Origin: Flavimaribacter sp024343425
Lineage (GTDB): Bacteria; Pseudomonadota; Alphaproteobacteria; Rhizobiales; Rhizobiaceae
Length of the DNA stretch: 64,000 nt
NCBI GenBank assembly: GCA_965227645.1
Contig: OZ245773.1
Span: forward strand, 1,302,001-1,366,000
Direction of reading: 5' to 3'
The notes below the pieces were generated by a model, which saw only the letters and a program-made list of their open reading frames with translations, had not been told where the DNA came from and made no database searches. This document shows, piece after piece, positions 52,718 to 61,528 of the stretch; position 1 is the first letter of the stretch, and the number at the start of each line of letters is the position of its first letter. The position numbers and the translations under genes were made by a program.

Positions 52718-54376
52718 ATGAGCTACCTGCGCAAGCACGCTGCGCTGATTCTTGGCGCAACTTTTCTCGCTACGACCTGTTTTACTTCGCCGGCGCTTTC
52801 GGACGAACGTCCGGACGTCACCGTCGCCGTCCAGCAGATCGTCAACGCCGGCGCGCTCGACGTGCTGCGCGAGCAGTCGAATGTGGGCGCCCGCGTCTTC
52901 TATTCGATCTTCGAAACCCTGATCGACTACGACCGCCAGCAGCCCGACCTGCCGCAGAAGCCGGGTCTCGCCACGGAATGGAAGCGCATCGACGACAAGA
53001 CCGTCGAACTGAAGCTGCGCCCGGGCGTCAAGTTCCACAATGGCGACGTCATGACCGCAGACGACGTTGTCTTCACTTTCTCCAAGGAGCGTTTCGGCCA
53101 GCTCGACGAGCAGGAAGCCGCCCGCAAGGAAGGCAACACGCTGTTCACGAACACCGCCAGCTCCAATTCGGTCGGCAAGGTTCCGCCGGCGGAAGTCGCG
53201 GCCGTCGCCAAGCGCGCATGGCCCAATCTCGACCGCGTCGAGAAGGTCGACGACATGACCGTGCGTTTCGTTTCCACGGTTCCGGATCCGACGCTTGAAG
53301 GCCGCATCTCCCGCTACGGCGCGGAAATCCTTTCCAAGCGGGCCTACCAGGAAGCCGAAAGCTGGCTGGACTTTGCCCGCAAGCCTGTTGGCACCGGCCC
53401 GTACAAGGTCGTCGACTTCAAGCCGGACAATGTTCTGGTTCTCGAAGCCCATGACGATTACTGGGGCGGCGAGCCGCCGATCAAGACGCTTCGCTTCGTG
53501 GTTGTTCCCGAAGTCGCCAGCCGCGTCAACGGTCTGCTTTCCGGCGAGTACCAGTTCATCACCGACGTGCCTCCGGACCAGATCAAGACCATCGAGGACG
53601 ACGCCAAGTTCGAAGTCGTCGGCGGCCCGATCACCAATCACCGCCTGATGGTGTTCGACAAGAACAACGGCCCGATGCAGAACCCGAAGATCCGTCAGGC
53701 CATGACGCACGCCATCGATCGCGACACCATCGTCAGCGCCCTGTGGGGCGACCGCACGGCGGTTCCGGCCGGACTGCAGTGGGAATACTACAGCGACATG
53801 TTCCTGTCGGACTGGACCGTTCCGGAATACGACCCGGAACTCGCAAGGAAGCTGGTTCAGGAGTCCGGTTACAACGGCGAACCGATCATCATGCGGGTTC
53901 TGAACAACTACTACACCAACCAGGTGTCGACGGCGCAGATCAACGCCGAAGCTTTCCGCCAGATCGGCCTGAACATCCAGATGGAAATGAAGGAAAACTG
54001 GCAGCAGATCTTCGACACCGAATCCGGTCCGCGCATGGTTCGCGACTGGTCGAACTCGGCTCCGTTCCCGGATCCGGTTTCCTCGATCGTCAACCAGCAT
54101 TGCCAGAACGGCCAGCAGCAGCAGGTCGGCGAGTGGACGAACGAGGAGTTCAACGAACTCTGCATCAAGCTTGAGACCTCGACGGATCTGGAGGAGCGCC
54201 GCGCGGCTTTCCAGCGGATGCTCGAGATCGCCGAGCGTGAAGATCCCGCCTACACGGTTCTGCATCAGAGCGCGATCTTCTACGGCAAGCCGAAGAATAT
54301 CGACTGGACCTGGTCCGGCCTGCAGTCGATGGACTTCCGCGGCGACAACTTCAAGGTCAACAATCTGGCGAACTGA
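52718..54376 (+). CDS. Peptide ABC transporter substrate-binding protein (SBP family 5)
   Basis: This 552-residue periplasmic receptor (DppA/OppA-like) has a signal peptide (1-29) and the family-5 features TVELKLRPGVKFHNGD, SKRAYQEA and the late FDKNNGPMQNPKIRQAMTHAID segment. It would bind oligopeptides, opines, nickel or similar compounds. A GC-rich hairpin follows the gene (54389-54416), which fits higher receptor than permease expression. It begins the operon SBP-ATPase-ATPase-permease-permease. Confidence 0.92.
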   Translation: MSYLRKHAALILGATFLATTCFTSPALSDERPDVTVAVQQIVNAGALDVLREQSNVGARVFYSIFETLIDYDRQQPDLPQKPGLATEWKRIDDKTVELKLRPGVKFHNGDVMTADDVVFTFSKERFGQLDEQEAARKEGNTLFTNTASSNSVGKVPPAEVAAVAKRAWPNLDRVEKVDDMTVRFVSTVPDPTLEGRISRYGAEILSKRAYQEAESWLDFARKPVGTGPYKVVDFKPDNVLVLEAHDDYWGGEPPIKTLRFVVVPEVASRVNGLLSGEYQFITDVPPDQIKTIEDDAKFEVVGGPITNHRLMVFDKNNGPMQNPKIRQAMTHAIDRDTIVSALWGDRTAVPAGLQWEYYSDMFLSDWTVPEYDPELARKLVQESGYNGEPIIMRVLNNYYTNQVSTAQINAEAFRQIGLNIQMEMKENWQQIFDTESGPRMVRDWSNSAPFPDPVSSIVNQHCQNGQQQQVGEWTNEEFNELCIKLETSTDLEERRAAFQRMLEIAEREDPAYTVLHQSAIFYGKPKNIDWTWSGLQSMDFRGDNFKVNNLAN

Positions 54377-54388
54377 CCTTTCCGCAAA

Positions 54389-54416
54389 CGGGCCGGGACG
54401 CATGCGTTCCGGCCCG
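54389..54416 (+). promoter_or_regulatory. Hairpin between peptide receptor and ATPase genes
   Basis: CGGGCCGG (54389-54396) and CCGGCCCG (54409-54416) form a perfect stem that extends inward through a further palindromic region, followed by ATTCTTTTC. It could partly terminate transcription or protect the receptor mRNA. Confidence 0.6.
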
Positions 54417-54456
54417 ATTCTTTTCGGGGAGGTGAGGAGAGTCAGGGTTGAACTGA

Positions 54457-55473
54457 ATGGACGCGATAGTCTCCATACGCAACATGACGGTGGACTTCGA
54501 TCAGGGCCACCGTTTCGTCCGTGCGCTGCACGGCATTTCACTGGACGTCGGACGCGGCGAAACCGTCGGGATCGTCGGCGAATCCGGATGCGGCAAGTCG
54601 ATCACCTGGCTTGCGGCGCTCGGTCTGCTCGGGAAACGCGCGCGGGTCGGCGGTCGCGTCATGATGGGCAGCAAGTCTCTTCTTGAGCTGGACCCGAACG
54701 GCCTTGCGGATATTCGCGGCGGCAAGATCGCGATGATCTTTCAGGATCCCTCGAGTTCGCTCAATCCGGTGCACCGGATCGGCCGCCAGATCGGCGAGGC
54801 GCTGCGTCTGCATCGCGGCCTGCGCGGCGGCGCGGCGAAGGCGGAGGCCAAGCGCCTGCTTGACCGCGTCGGCATATCCAACGCCGCCCAGCGGCTGAAC
54901 GAATATCCGCACGAACTCTCCGGCGGCATGAACCAGCGCGTGATGATCGCGATGGCGCTTGCGGGCGAACCGGAAGTCCTGATCGCCGACGAACCGACGA
55001 CGGCGCTCGACGTGACGATCCAGGCGCAGATCCTCGATCTGTTGCGGGAACTCAGCGCCGACAACGAAATGGCGCTGGTTCTGATTTCGCACGATCTCGG
55101 CGTCGTCGCCGACATGACGGAACGGGTGGCGGTGATGTATTGCGGCCGGATCATCGAGCAGGCTGCGACGGAGACCCTGTTTTCACGGCCGGTCCATCCC
55201 TATACGCGCGGCCTGATCGCGGCGCTGCCGGATATCGTCGGACCGAAACGGCGCCTGGCGTCGATCCCCGGCACGGTGCCGCCGCCGGACAGGCTTCCGC
55301 CTGGCTGCAGTTTCGCGCCGCGGTGCGGCAGGGCCGACCAGGCCTGCACGGACAGACAGCCCGAACTCGCAGGAATCGGAGGCCAGGGTCACGACGTTTC
55401 CTGCCTGCACGCTACCGAGCTGGCGATGACCGCCATGCGCGAGGCAGCCAGCAATGAAATGGAACGGGCATGA
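54457..55473 (+). CDS. Peptide ABC transporter ATP-binding protein (DppD type)
   Basis: This 338-residue ATPase has Walker A GESGCGKSI (note Ile where Ser/Thr-Thr is usual), signature LSGGMNQRVMIAMAL, Walker B EVLIADEPTTALDVT and the C-terminal oligopeptide/dipeptide tail (PPGCSFAPRCGRADQACT, a Cys-rich motif that may hold an iron-sulfur cluster). It pairs with the next ATPase to drive the two permeases. Its stop overlaps the following ATG in an ATGA. Confidence 0.93.
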   Translation: MDAIVSIRNMTVDFDQGHRFVRALHGISLDVGRGETVGIVGESGCGKSITWLAALGLLGKRARVGGRVMMGSKSLLELDPNGLADIRGGKIAMIFQDPSSSLNPVHRIGRQIGEALRLHRGLRGGAAKAEAKRLLDRVGISNAAQRLNEYPHELSGGMNQRVMIAMALAGEPEVLIADEPTTALDVTIQAQILDLLRELSADNEMALVLISHDLGVVADMTERVAVMYCGRIIEQAATETLFSRPVHPYTRGLIAALPDIVGPKRRLASIPGTVPPPDRLPPGCSFAPRCGRADQACTDRQPELAGIGGQGHDVSCLHATELAMTAMREAASNEMERA

Positions 55474-56483
55474 ACGCTGCAGACAAACCGCTGCTTTCGG
55501 TGACGAACCTCAAGCGGCACTATGACGTGCGACTGCCCGGAGGACTGTTCGGAACGCCGGCCACGCTGAAAGCGGTGGACGGGATTTCGTTCGAAATCAT
55601 GAAAGGCAAGACCCTTGGCCTAGTGGGCGAATCCGGTTGCGGCAAGTCGACGACCGCCAAGCTGGTGCTCGGACATATCCCCGTCACCGCCGGAGAGATA
55701 CGCTTCGACGGCGAGAAGGTGACGGCGAAGCACAATGCGCAATGGCGCGCGATGCGGCGGCGCATGCAGATGATCTACCAGGATCCGCTGGGCGCGCTCG
55801 ACCGCCGGCTGAGCGTCGCCGACCAGATCGGCGAGCCGATCCGGATCCACGAGCCGGAAGCCCCGAAGGCCGAGAGGGACGAACGGGTCGCCTCCCTGAT
55901 GGCCGACGTCGGCCTGCGCCGCGACATGGCGGACCGGTTTCCGCACGAATTGTCGGGCGGACAGCGCCAGCGCGTGGTCATTGCAAGGGCGCTTTCCCTG
56001 AAACCGGATCTGCTGGTGGGCGACGAGCCGGTGTCCGCCCTGGATGTCTCCATCCAGGCGCAGGTGCTGAACCTGCTAGACGACCTTCGGCAGAGCACCG
56101 GTTTTACCGCGCTGTTCATCAGCCACGACCTGAAGGTGGTGCGGCAGATGTCCGACCGCGTCGCCGTCATGTATCTCGGCCGGATCGTGGAATCAGGCGC
56201 GCCGGAAGAAGTCTTTCGCAGACCACAGCACCCCTATACGCAGGCGCTGGTGTCGGCGATCCCGACGATCCGGCGCAGCGCGGTCGCAAATCGCATCGTG
56301 CTCAAGGGCGATCCGCCGAACCCGGTCAACGCGCCACCCGGATGCCCCTTCCATACGCGGTGTCCTTCCGCCATTGCGCAATGCAAAACGGAGGTTCCGG
56401 CGCTGCTTGAGACCGCCGGGCACAAGGTCGCCTGTCATCTCGTCAACAATGCGCCTGTCGGCGCCGGCATTGCGGCGGAGTAA
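55470..56483 (+). CDS. Peptide ABC transporter ATP-binding protein (DppF type)
   Basis: This 337-residue ATPase has Walker A GESGCGKSTTAK, signature LSGGQRQRVVIARAL, Walker B DLLVGDEPVSALDVS and the C-terminal Cys motif (GCPFHTRCPSAIAQCKTE). It starts within the stop codon of the first ATPase and ends 2 bp before the permease gene, a tight operon. Relatives form heterodimers with DppD-like partners. Confidence 0.93.
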   Translation: MNAADKPLLSVTNLKRHYDVRLPGGLFGTPATLKAVDGISFEIMKGKTLGLVGESGCGKSTTAKLVLGHIPVTAGEIRFDGEKVTAKHNAQWRAMRRRMQMIYQDPLGALDRRLSVADQIGEPIRIHEPEAPKAERDERVASLMADVGLRRDMADRFPHELSGGQRQRVVIARALSLKPDLLVGDEPVSALDVSIQAQVLNLLDDLRQSTGFTALFISHDLKVVRQMSDRVAVMYLGRIVESGAPEEVFRRPQHPYTQALVSAIPTIRRSAVANRIVLKGDPPNPVNAPPGCPFHTRCPSAIAQCKTEVPALLETAGHKVACHLVNNAPVGAGIAAE

Positions 56484-56485
56484 TC

Positions 56486-57421
56486 ATGCTGCGTTACACG
56501 CTTCTGCGCATCTTTCGCGCGCTTATCACCGTCACCCTCATCGTTTCGCTCGCGTTTGTCATCCTGCGGATGTCCGGTGACCCGGCGATCATCATTCTCG
56601 GTCCCGAAGCCCCGCCCGAAGCCTATGCGGCGTTTCGCGCCAACTGGGGCCTCGATCAGCCGATCTGGATCCAGTATCTCAAATATTTCGGCGCGGTGTC
56701 GCAGGGCGATCTCGGCAATTCGATGCGTGACGGCCGCTCCGCGTTGCAGGTGGTCGGCGAACGCGTGCCGCTGACCCTGGCGATTACTATTCCCGCGCTT
56801 TTCCTGAAGATCCTGATCGGTCTGCCCGCCGGCATCTGCGCGGCGCTCTATCGCAACACCTATATCGACCGGTTGATCATGACGGTGTCCGTGATGGGCT
56901 TCACCGTGCCGAGCTTCGTCCTCGGACTGGTGCTGGCCCTGATATTCGCGGTGAAGCTGGGCTGGCTGCCGTCCGGCGGCTCCGACACCTGGCAGCACGC
57001 CATTCTGCCGATCCTGACCATGGGGCTTATCGGCGCGGCCGTTATCGCGCGCTTCACGCGTTCGGCCATGCTGGAGGTGCTCGGGCAGCCCTATATCCGC
57101 TCCGCTTCGGCGAAGGGACTGGTCTGGCGCGACGTGGTGACGTCGCACGCCCTGCCGAACGCCGCCATTCCGACGCTGACCATCGTCGGCTTCATGGTCG
57201 GCTCGCTCGTCGCCGGCGCCGTCGTCGTCGAAAGCGTGTTTTCCTGGCCCGGCGTTGGGAGATTGCTGGTGACGGCCGTCGCCAATCGCGACCTGGCGGT
57301 GGTGCAGGTGATCCTGCTCTTCATCGGCTTCACCATGGTGTTCGCCAATCTCACGGTCGATCTTCTCTATGGCTGGGTCGACCCGAGACTCAGAACAAAA
57401 CAGCTTCAGGCGGGGAGCTAG
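56486..57421 (+). CDS. Peptide ABC transporter permease (DppB type)
   Basis: This 311-residue inner-membrane permease has six predicted helices. The N-terminus (MLRYTLLRIFRALITVTLIVSLAFV) and the later GLDQPIWIQYLKYFGAVSQGDLGNS are typical of the DppB/OppB branch, and the EAA-like coupling loop lies around SAKGLVWRDVVTSHALPNA. It combines with the next gene into the membrane channel. The stop is 4 bp before the next ATG. Confidence 0.93.
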   Translation: MLRYTLLRIFRALITVTLIVSLAFVILRMSGDPAIIILGPEAPPEAYAAFRANWGLDQPIWIQYLKYFGAVSQGDLGNSMRDGRSALQVVGERVPLTLAITIPALFLKILIGLPAGICAALYRNTYIDRLIMTVSVMGFTVPSFVLGLVLALIFAVKLGWLPSGGSDTWQHAILPILTMGLIGAAVIARFTRSAMLEVLGQPYIRSASAKGLVWRDVVTSHALPNAAIPTLTIVGFMVGSLVAGAVVVESVFSWPGVGRLLVTAVANRDLAVVQVILLFIGFTMVFANLTVDLLYGWVDPRLRTKQLQAGS

Positions 57422-57425
57422 CTCA

Positions 57426-58340
57426 ATGACACTCGAACTCAACGATCCCAAGAGCATCGCCGAGGACAGCGGCTCGGGCAGCGTATTCACCTCCAAGGAC
57501 AGGCTGACCGCGTTTTTCGAAACCTGGCCGCCGCTCGTGCTGTTCGCGCTGTTCTGGATCGCTCTCTGCGCCGTCGTTGTGGCGTTCGCGCCGCTGATCG
57601 CCCCTTACGACTTCATGGCGATGGATCTGCCGGCGCGCCTGACGCCGCCGGTTTTCTTCGGCGGCGTGTGGACGCATCCGCTGGGTACGGACGAACTGGG
57701 CCGCGACGTGCTTTCGCGGCTGATCATCTCGATCCGCATCTCCGTCGTGATCGCGTTTCTGTCCACGCTGATCGCGGCGACGCTTGGCGTGACGCTCGGC
57801 TTTCTCGCCGCCTATTTCCGGGGCAGGGTGGAGCAACTGATCCTGATCCTCATCGACGCGCAGGCTTCGATGCCCTTCATGATCATCGCGCTTGCCGTGC
57901 TCGCCTTTCTTGGCAACTCGCTGACGTTGTTCGTGATCCTGATGGGTTTCTACGGCTGGGAGAGGATCGCCCGCATTGCGCGCGGGCTCGCAATTTCTGC
58001 AAACGAGCAGGGCTATGCGACGGCCGTGCGCGACCTCGGCGCCTCGCCCTGGCGCATCTATTCGCGCCATATCCTGCCGAACATCGCCTCGACCCTGATC
58101 GTCTCCATGACGCTGAATTTTCCGGAAGTCATTTTGCTGGAATCCGGATTGTCCTTTCTGGGCCTTGGCATCCAGCCGCCGATGACATCGCTCGGCAACA
58201 TGGTCGGCTATGGCCGCGACTACATCCAGTCGGCCCCGTGGATCATGCTCGCGCCGAGCGTGGCGATCGTGCTGACAACGCTCTCCATTTCGATCGTCGG
58301 CGACTGGATGCGCGATCTGTTCGACCCGACCCTCAAATAG
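57426..58340 (+). CDS. Peptide ABC transporter permease (DppC type)
   Basis: This 304-residue permease has the DppC/OppC N-terminal cytoplasmic stretch (about 1-40), six helices, the periplasmic HPLGTDELGRDVLSR segment and the coupling loop around YATAVRDLGASPWRIYSRHILPN. The ATG at 57426 has GGGGAG nine bases before it; the longer frame start is inside the previous gene. It ends the five-gene operon; no peptidase or regulator follows. Confidence 0.93.
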   Translation: MTLELNDPKSIAEDSGSGSVFTSKDRLTAFFETWPPLVLFALFWIALCAVVVAFAPLIAPYDFMAMDLPARLTPPVFFGGVWTHPLGTDELGRDVLSRLIISIRISVVIAFLSTLIAATLGVTLGFLAAYFRGRVEQLILILIDAQASMPFMIIALAVLAFLGNSLTLFVILMGFYGWERIARIARGLAISANEQGYATAVRDLGASPWRIYSRHILPNIASTLIVSMTLNFPEVILLESGLSFLGLGIQPPMTSLGNMVGYGRDYIQSAPWIMLAPSVAIVLTTLSISIVGDWMRDLFDPTLK

Positions 58341-58509
58341 GACCGGGGTCGGCCGGCCGGCGGCGCAATTTTCAGGAAATGGCTCGTATATCGCGGCAAA
58401 CCGCTCTACAAGGATGGCCGAATTCAGTCGCGGCCAGCCGTTGTTCGGGCGTCTGGCGCAGCTGAGTGTTGTCTGTCGCGAATATCGTTCAAGTCTGAGG
58501 GAAGCATTT

Positions 58510-59076
58510 ATGGCATTGGTGCAAATCGTCGTCGGAAGCGTCAGGGAAAAACGCGTTGGCCGGAAGATCGCAGAGTGGTTCATGGAAACCGGAGCCGGCA
58601 GAGATGATATCGAACTCGAACTGGTCGATCTCAAGGAAGTCAATCTTCCGCTGTTCGACGAGCCGAACCATCCGCGTTTCGCCAATTACGTCCATGACCA
58701 CACGAAGGCCTGGAGCAAGATCGTGGCGCGGGCTGACGGCTTCGTCTTTGTCGTGCCCGAATACAATCACAGCTTTCCCGCCGCGGTGAAAAACGCGATC
58801 GACTATCTCAGCCAGGAATGGAAATACAAACCGGCGGGTTTCGTGAGCTATGGCGGCGTGGCCGCCGGAACCCGCGCCGTCCAGGCGCTGAAGCCGGTTC
58901 TGGCCTGTTTCCAGATGCCGCTGGTGCTGGAAAATGTGCATATTCCATTCGTCGGCTCGCTCTTCAACGAGGACGGCGCGTTCGTTCCGCCCGAGGGCCT
59001 GGATGAAGCCGCGCGCCTGCTGCATGACCGCATGGCGTTCTGGATCGAGCACCAGGCCGGGTTGCGGGAGTCGTAA
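58510..59076 (+). CDS. NAD(P)H-dependent FMN reductase (flavodoxin-like)
   Basis: This 188-residue flavodoxin-fold protein has VGSVREKRVGRK at the start (phosphate loop), PEYNHSFPAAVKNAIDYL near 82 (flavin-binding signature) and SYGGVAAGTRAVQALK near 117. It reduces FMN or quinone with NADPH; some relatives detoxify quinones or chromate. The ATG at 58510 lies after GGGAAGC. It is convergent to the porin gene, whose stop is 3 bp past its own stop. Confidence 0.9.
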   Translation: MALVQIVVGSVREKRVGRKIAEWFMETGAGRDDIELELVDLKEVNLPLFDEPNHPRFANYVHDHTKAWSKIVARADGFVFVVPEYNHSFPAAVKNAIDYLSQEWKYKPAGFVSYGGVAAGTRAVQALKPVLACFQMPLVLENVHIPFVGSLFNEDGAFVPPEGLDEAARLLHDRMAFWIEHQAGLRES

Positions 59077-59079
59077 GGC

Positions 59080-60264
59080 TCAGAACTTGACGAAGGCGCC
59101 GGAGATGATCGCGAGGCCGTCGCGATAGGAGGCGTCCGTCGCCTCGTAGCGATAGCTGCGGACGCCGATATAGAATTTCGTCTCCCAGTCCTTCACGTCC
59201 TGAACGAATTGCAATCCCCAGGATCGGCTGACGTCGTCGTCGGAATTGATCGAGTCTCCGAGATAGGCGTCGACGGAGAAGGCCGTCTTTCCGAATTCGA
59301 ACCAGTCGACCTGATAGCCGAGCTTGCCGTAGGCGTATCGGCTGGTCTGTCCGGATTCCCGGCGCTCCGCGGCTGCGAGCGTGAGGCTTATTCCGCTTGG
59401 ATTGTGGAGGGCGGACACCGAGCCGTCGATGAGCGTTTCGTCGCCGTCAAAGGTCTGCGACCAGGCGACCGCCCCCGACAGGCTGACCGGACCAAGCTTC
59501 TGCGCATAGCGCAACGCGAGGTCCCAGCCGAGATTGTCTTCGCGCTCCGGGACGACCGTTTCACCGATGGATCCCGACAGGATAAAGCCGTTCCAGCTTG
59601 GCGTGTCGTAGCGAAAGCGCAGGCGCCGTCCGAAACCGTCCATGTTCTCGAATGTGTTTCTCACCTCGATGTCCGACAATGACCCGTCGGCAAGCCGGTA
59701 CAATTGTCCGCCGGCGATCCTTTCGACCCGCGACTGGCCGACCAATGCGGTGTTGGAGAGGTCGACTTCGGCCGATCCGTCCGAAGCCATGCTTCCCTGA
59801 CCAAGCCAGACGGTTCCGTAAGTTTCGCTGACCACATAGAACTCCGCCTTGCGGAGGTTGGTTTCCCAGTCGATCGGATTGTCGTTCTGGTTGACCACCT
59901 TTGTGGAATAAGGCGCCCATCCAAACTCGACCTTTCCGGTCCACTGCCAATCGTCGTATTGCGGCGATTTCAACTGGAAGCCGAACCGCGATTCCGATCC
60001 CCAGTTGTCGACCGGAAAATAGGAACGGTTCGACGCGCCGTCGTCATAGGAAAGCAACGCCTTGTTCAAATGGCCGTAAAAGCGCAGCGAGAAACCGGCT
60101 TCCTGCAACAATCGACGCGGCCTGACGCCTTGTGTGACGACGGCTTCGTCGTCGACCAGCTCCTCGGTCGAGAGCGTCACGGGATCGTCTGCCTGCGCCA
60201 CGCCATGCCAGGCGCTGACTGCAATGAGCGCCAGCAGAACCGATCTGTGAGCGGATCTTGTCAT
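59080..60264 (-). CDS. Outer-membrane porin-like beta-barrel
   Basis: This 394-residue protein has a signal peptide (1-25, ending AQAD), many alternating Gly/aromatic strands and a C-terminal Phe (AFVKF), the usual barrel assembly signal. The pattern matches the gram-negative porin superfamily used for general small-solute entry in rhizobia. The pore loop and specificity are unknown. It is convergent with the FMN reductase gene. No regulation can be read from the sequence. Confidence 0.85.
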   Translation of the reverse strand: MTRSAHRSVLLALIAVSAWHGVAQADDPVTLSTEELVDDEAVVTQGVRPRRLLQEAGFSLRFYGHLNKALLSYDDGASNRSYFPVDNWGSESRFGFQLKSPQYDDWQWTGKVEFGWAPYSTKVVNQNDNPIDWETNLRKAEFYVVSETYGTVWLGQGSMASDGSAEVDLSNTALVGQSRVERIAGGQLYRLADGSLSDIEVRNTFENMDGFGRRLRFRYDTPSWNGFILSGSIGETVVPEREDNLGWDLALRYAQKLGPVSLSGAVAWSQTFDGDETLIDGSVSALHNPSGISLTLAAAERRESGQTSRYAYGKLGYQVDWFEFGKTAFSVDAYLGDSINSDDDVSRSWGLQFVQDVKDWETKFYIGVRSYRYEATDASYRDGLAIISGAFVKF

Positions 60265-60283
60265 GGCGAGGGTTTCCGCGACC

Positions 60284-61432
60284 TCACTGGTTCAGCAGCA
60301 ATGGGCCCTGACCAAGCAGTATGATGGGGGCGCTGGCCAGGTCCGTAGCAAGCCGCTTGAAGGTTAGGTCGTTCTCGGCGTCGCTGGCAATGCTTCCCTG
60401 CGATTCCAGCCGTCTTCCAATCAGTTGAACGACTTCCGGGGCATCGGCGAATTTTGCGTGATGCAAACTGGTTTTGTCGTCGATCTGCGACAGGTCGACC
60501 ACGGCGACACCGAGTTCCGCCAGCCTTTGGGAATCGGCGTTGCCGACGCGGTTGATTCCCCCGGCAATTCTCTGGGATACGGATAGAGCGCGGTCATTTT
60601 CCGATATCATGACCCAGAACTGCCGCCTGTCGGCCGGCAGATCGTCAAGCTGGGTCGTAAACAGGTCCATATCGATATCCGGCGACGCCAGGATGATGTT
60701 CTTTACGCGGCCCGATGTGTCATACCTGCCCTGAAGATGGGCCTGCCGTATCGCTTCGACGGTCAACAGGTTACCCATGGAGTGCGCCATGATATCGAAC
60801 TCGGCTGGTCCGGACTGGGCGAGCAGCGTTGCGCCTTCGATCAGCCTGTCGCGGGCCGACAGAGCGCTGTTCATATCGTAGACGTAGTTCCATGTCTTGC
60901 CGCGGGAGGCCCAACTGAACACAACCGGGATCCCCTGGAAATTCATGTCGTTGGCCAATTGCGCCGTGCGCAGAATAGCCGCGGTCATCGTGGTGTTGTA
61001 ACCGTGAACGAAGAGCAGGATGCGTTTGTCAGGCTTCGGCAGTTCGGCGAGCTCGCCGCCGATGCTCGCCTGAAACTGTTTTGCGTCGCTGAAGATAACC
61101 GGATCGATGATGGTGAAGTTCTTGCGCGGATCGGGCGGGCCTTTGTCAGACCTTTCGATTTCGCCCGTCTGGTGGTCAGGCGGGATGGTGACGGTGACGC
61201 GGGCAAGGCCAAGGCCCTCGCTGCGTTCTCCCGAATACATCAAGGAGGGGTCATCCGACGCCGCGCGTGTCGTCATCACGTAGACGTCGCGCTTCTTGAC
61301 GCCGTAGGCGTTGACTGCCTGAGCCGGCGCGGCAAGACCAATGATATTGTCCGGAGGTCCGGAGCAGCCGTTTAACACGATGCCGAGAACGAGCGCCGGA
61401 AGCAGTATTTTCAGCAGTTTCATATGTTTCAT
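60284..61432 (-). CDS. Lipoprotein alpha/beta hydrolase (DUF900 type)
   Basis: This 382-residue protein has a lipoprotein signal (lipobox LNGC near residue 23) and then a DUF900-type alpha/beta hydrolase domain: RILLFVHGYNTTMTAA near 137 and the nucleophile in DIMAHSMGNLL near 216. These enzymes of unknown substrate occur in many Proteobacteria. Anchoring to the outer or inner membrane is implied by the lipobox. Starts at ATG 61432 or 4 codons later are both possible. It lies 20 bp upstream of the porin gene on the same strand, so the two may be cotranscribed. Confidence 0.85.
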   Translation of the reverse strand: MKHMKLLKILLPALVLGIVLNGCSGPPDNIIGLAAPAQAVNAYGVKKRDVYVMTTRAASDDPSLMYSGERSEGLGLARVTVTIPPDHQTGEIERSDKGPPDPRKNFTIIDPVIFSDAKQFQASIGGELAELPKPDKRILLFVHGYNTTMTAAILRTAQLANDMNFQGIPVVFSWASRGKTWNYVYDMNSALSARDRLIEGATLLAQSGPAEFDIMAHSMGNLLTVEAIRQAHLQGRYDTSGRVKNIILASPDIDMDLFTTQLDDLPADRRQFWVMISENDRALSVSQRIAGGINRVGNADSQRLAELGVAVVDLSQIDDKTSLHHAKFADAPEVVQLIGRRLESQGSIASDAENDLTFKRLATDLASAPIILLGQGPLLLNQ

Positions 61433-61528
61433 GGCAGCCAGATCAACCGGCCGTAATGTGACTGGCCGCAGAAGAATTTTACGCTAGACAAGAAGCCGGG
61501 CGGACCTTCATGCCCGCCCGGCAGAGGG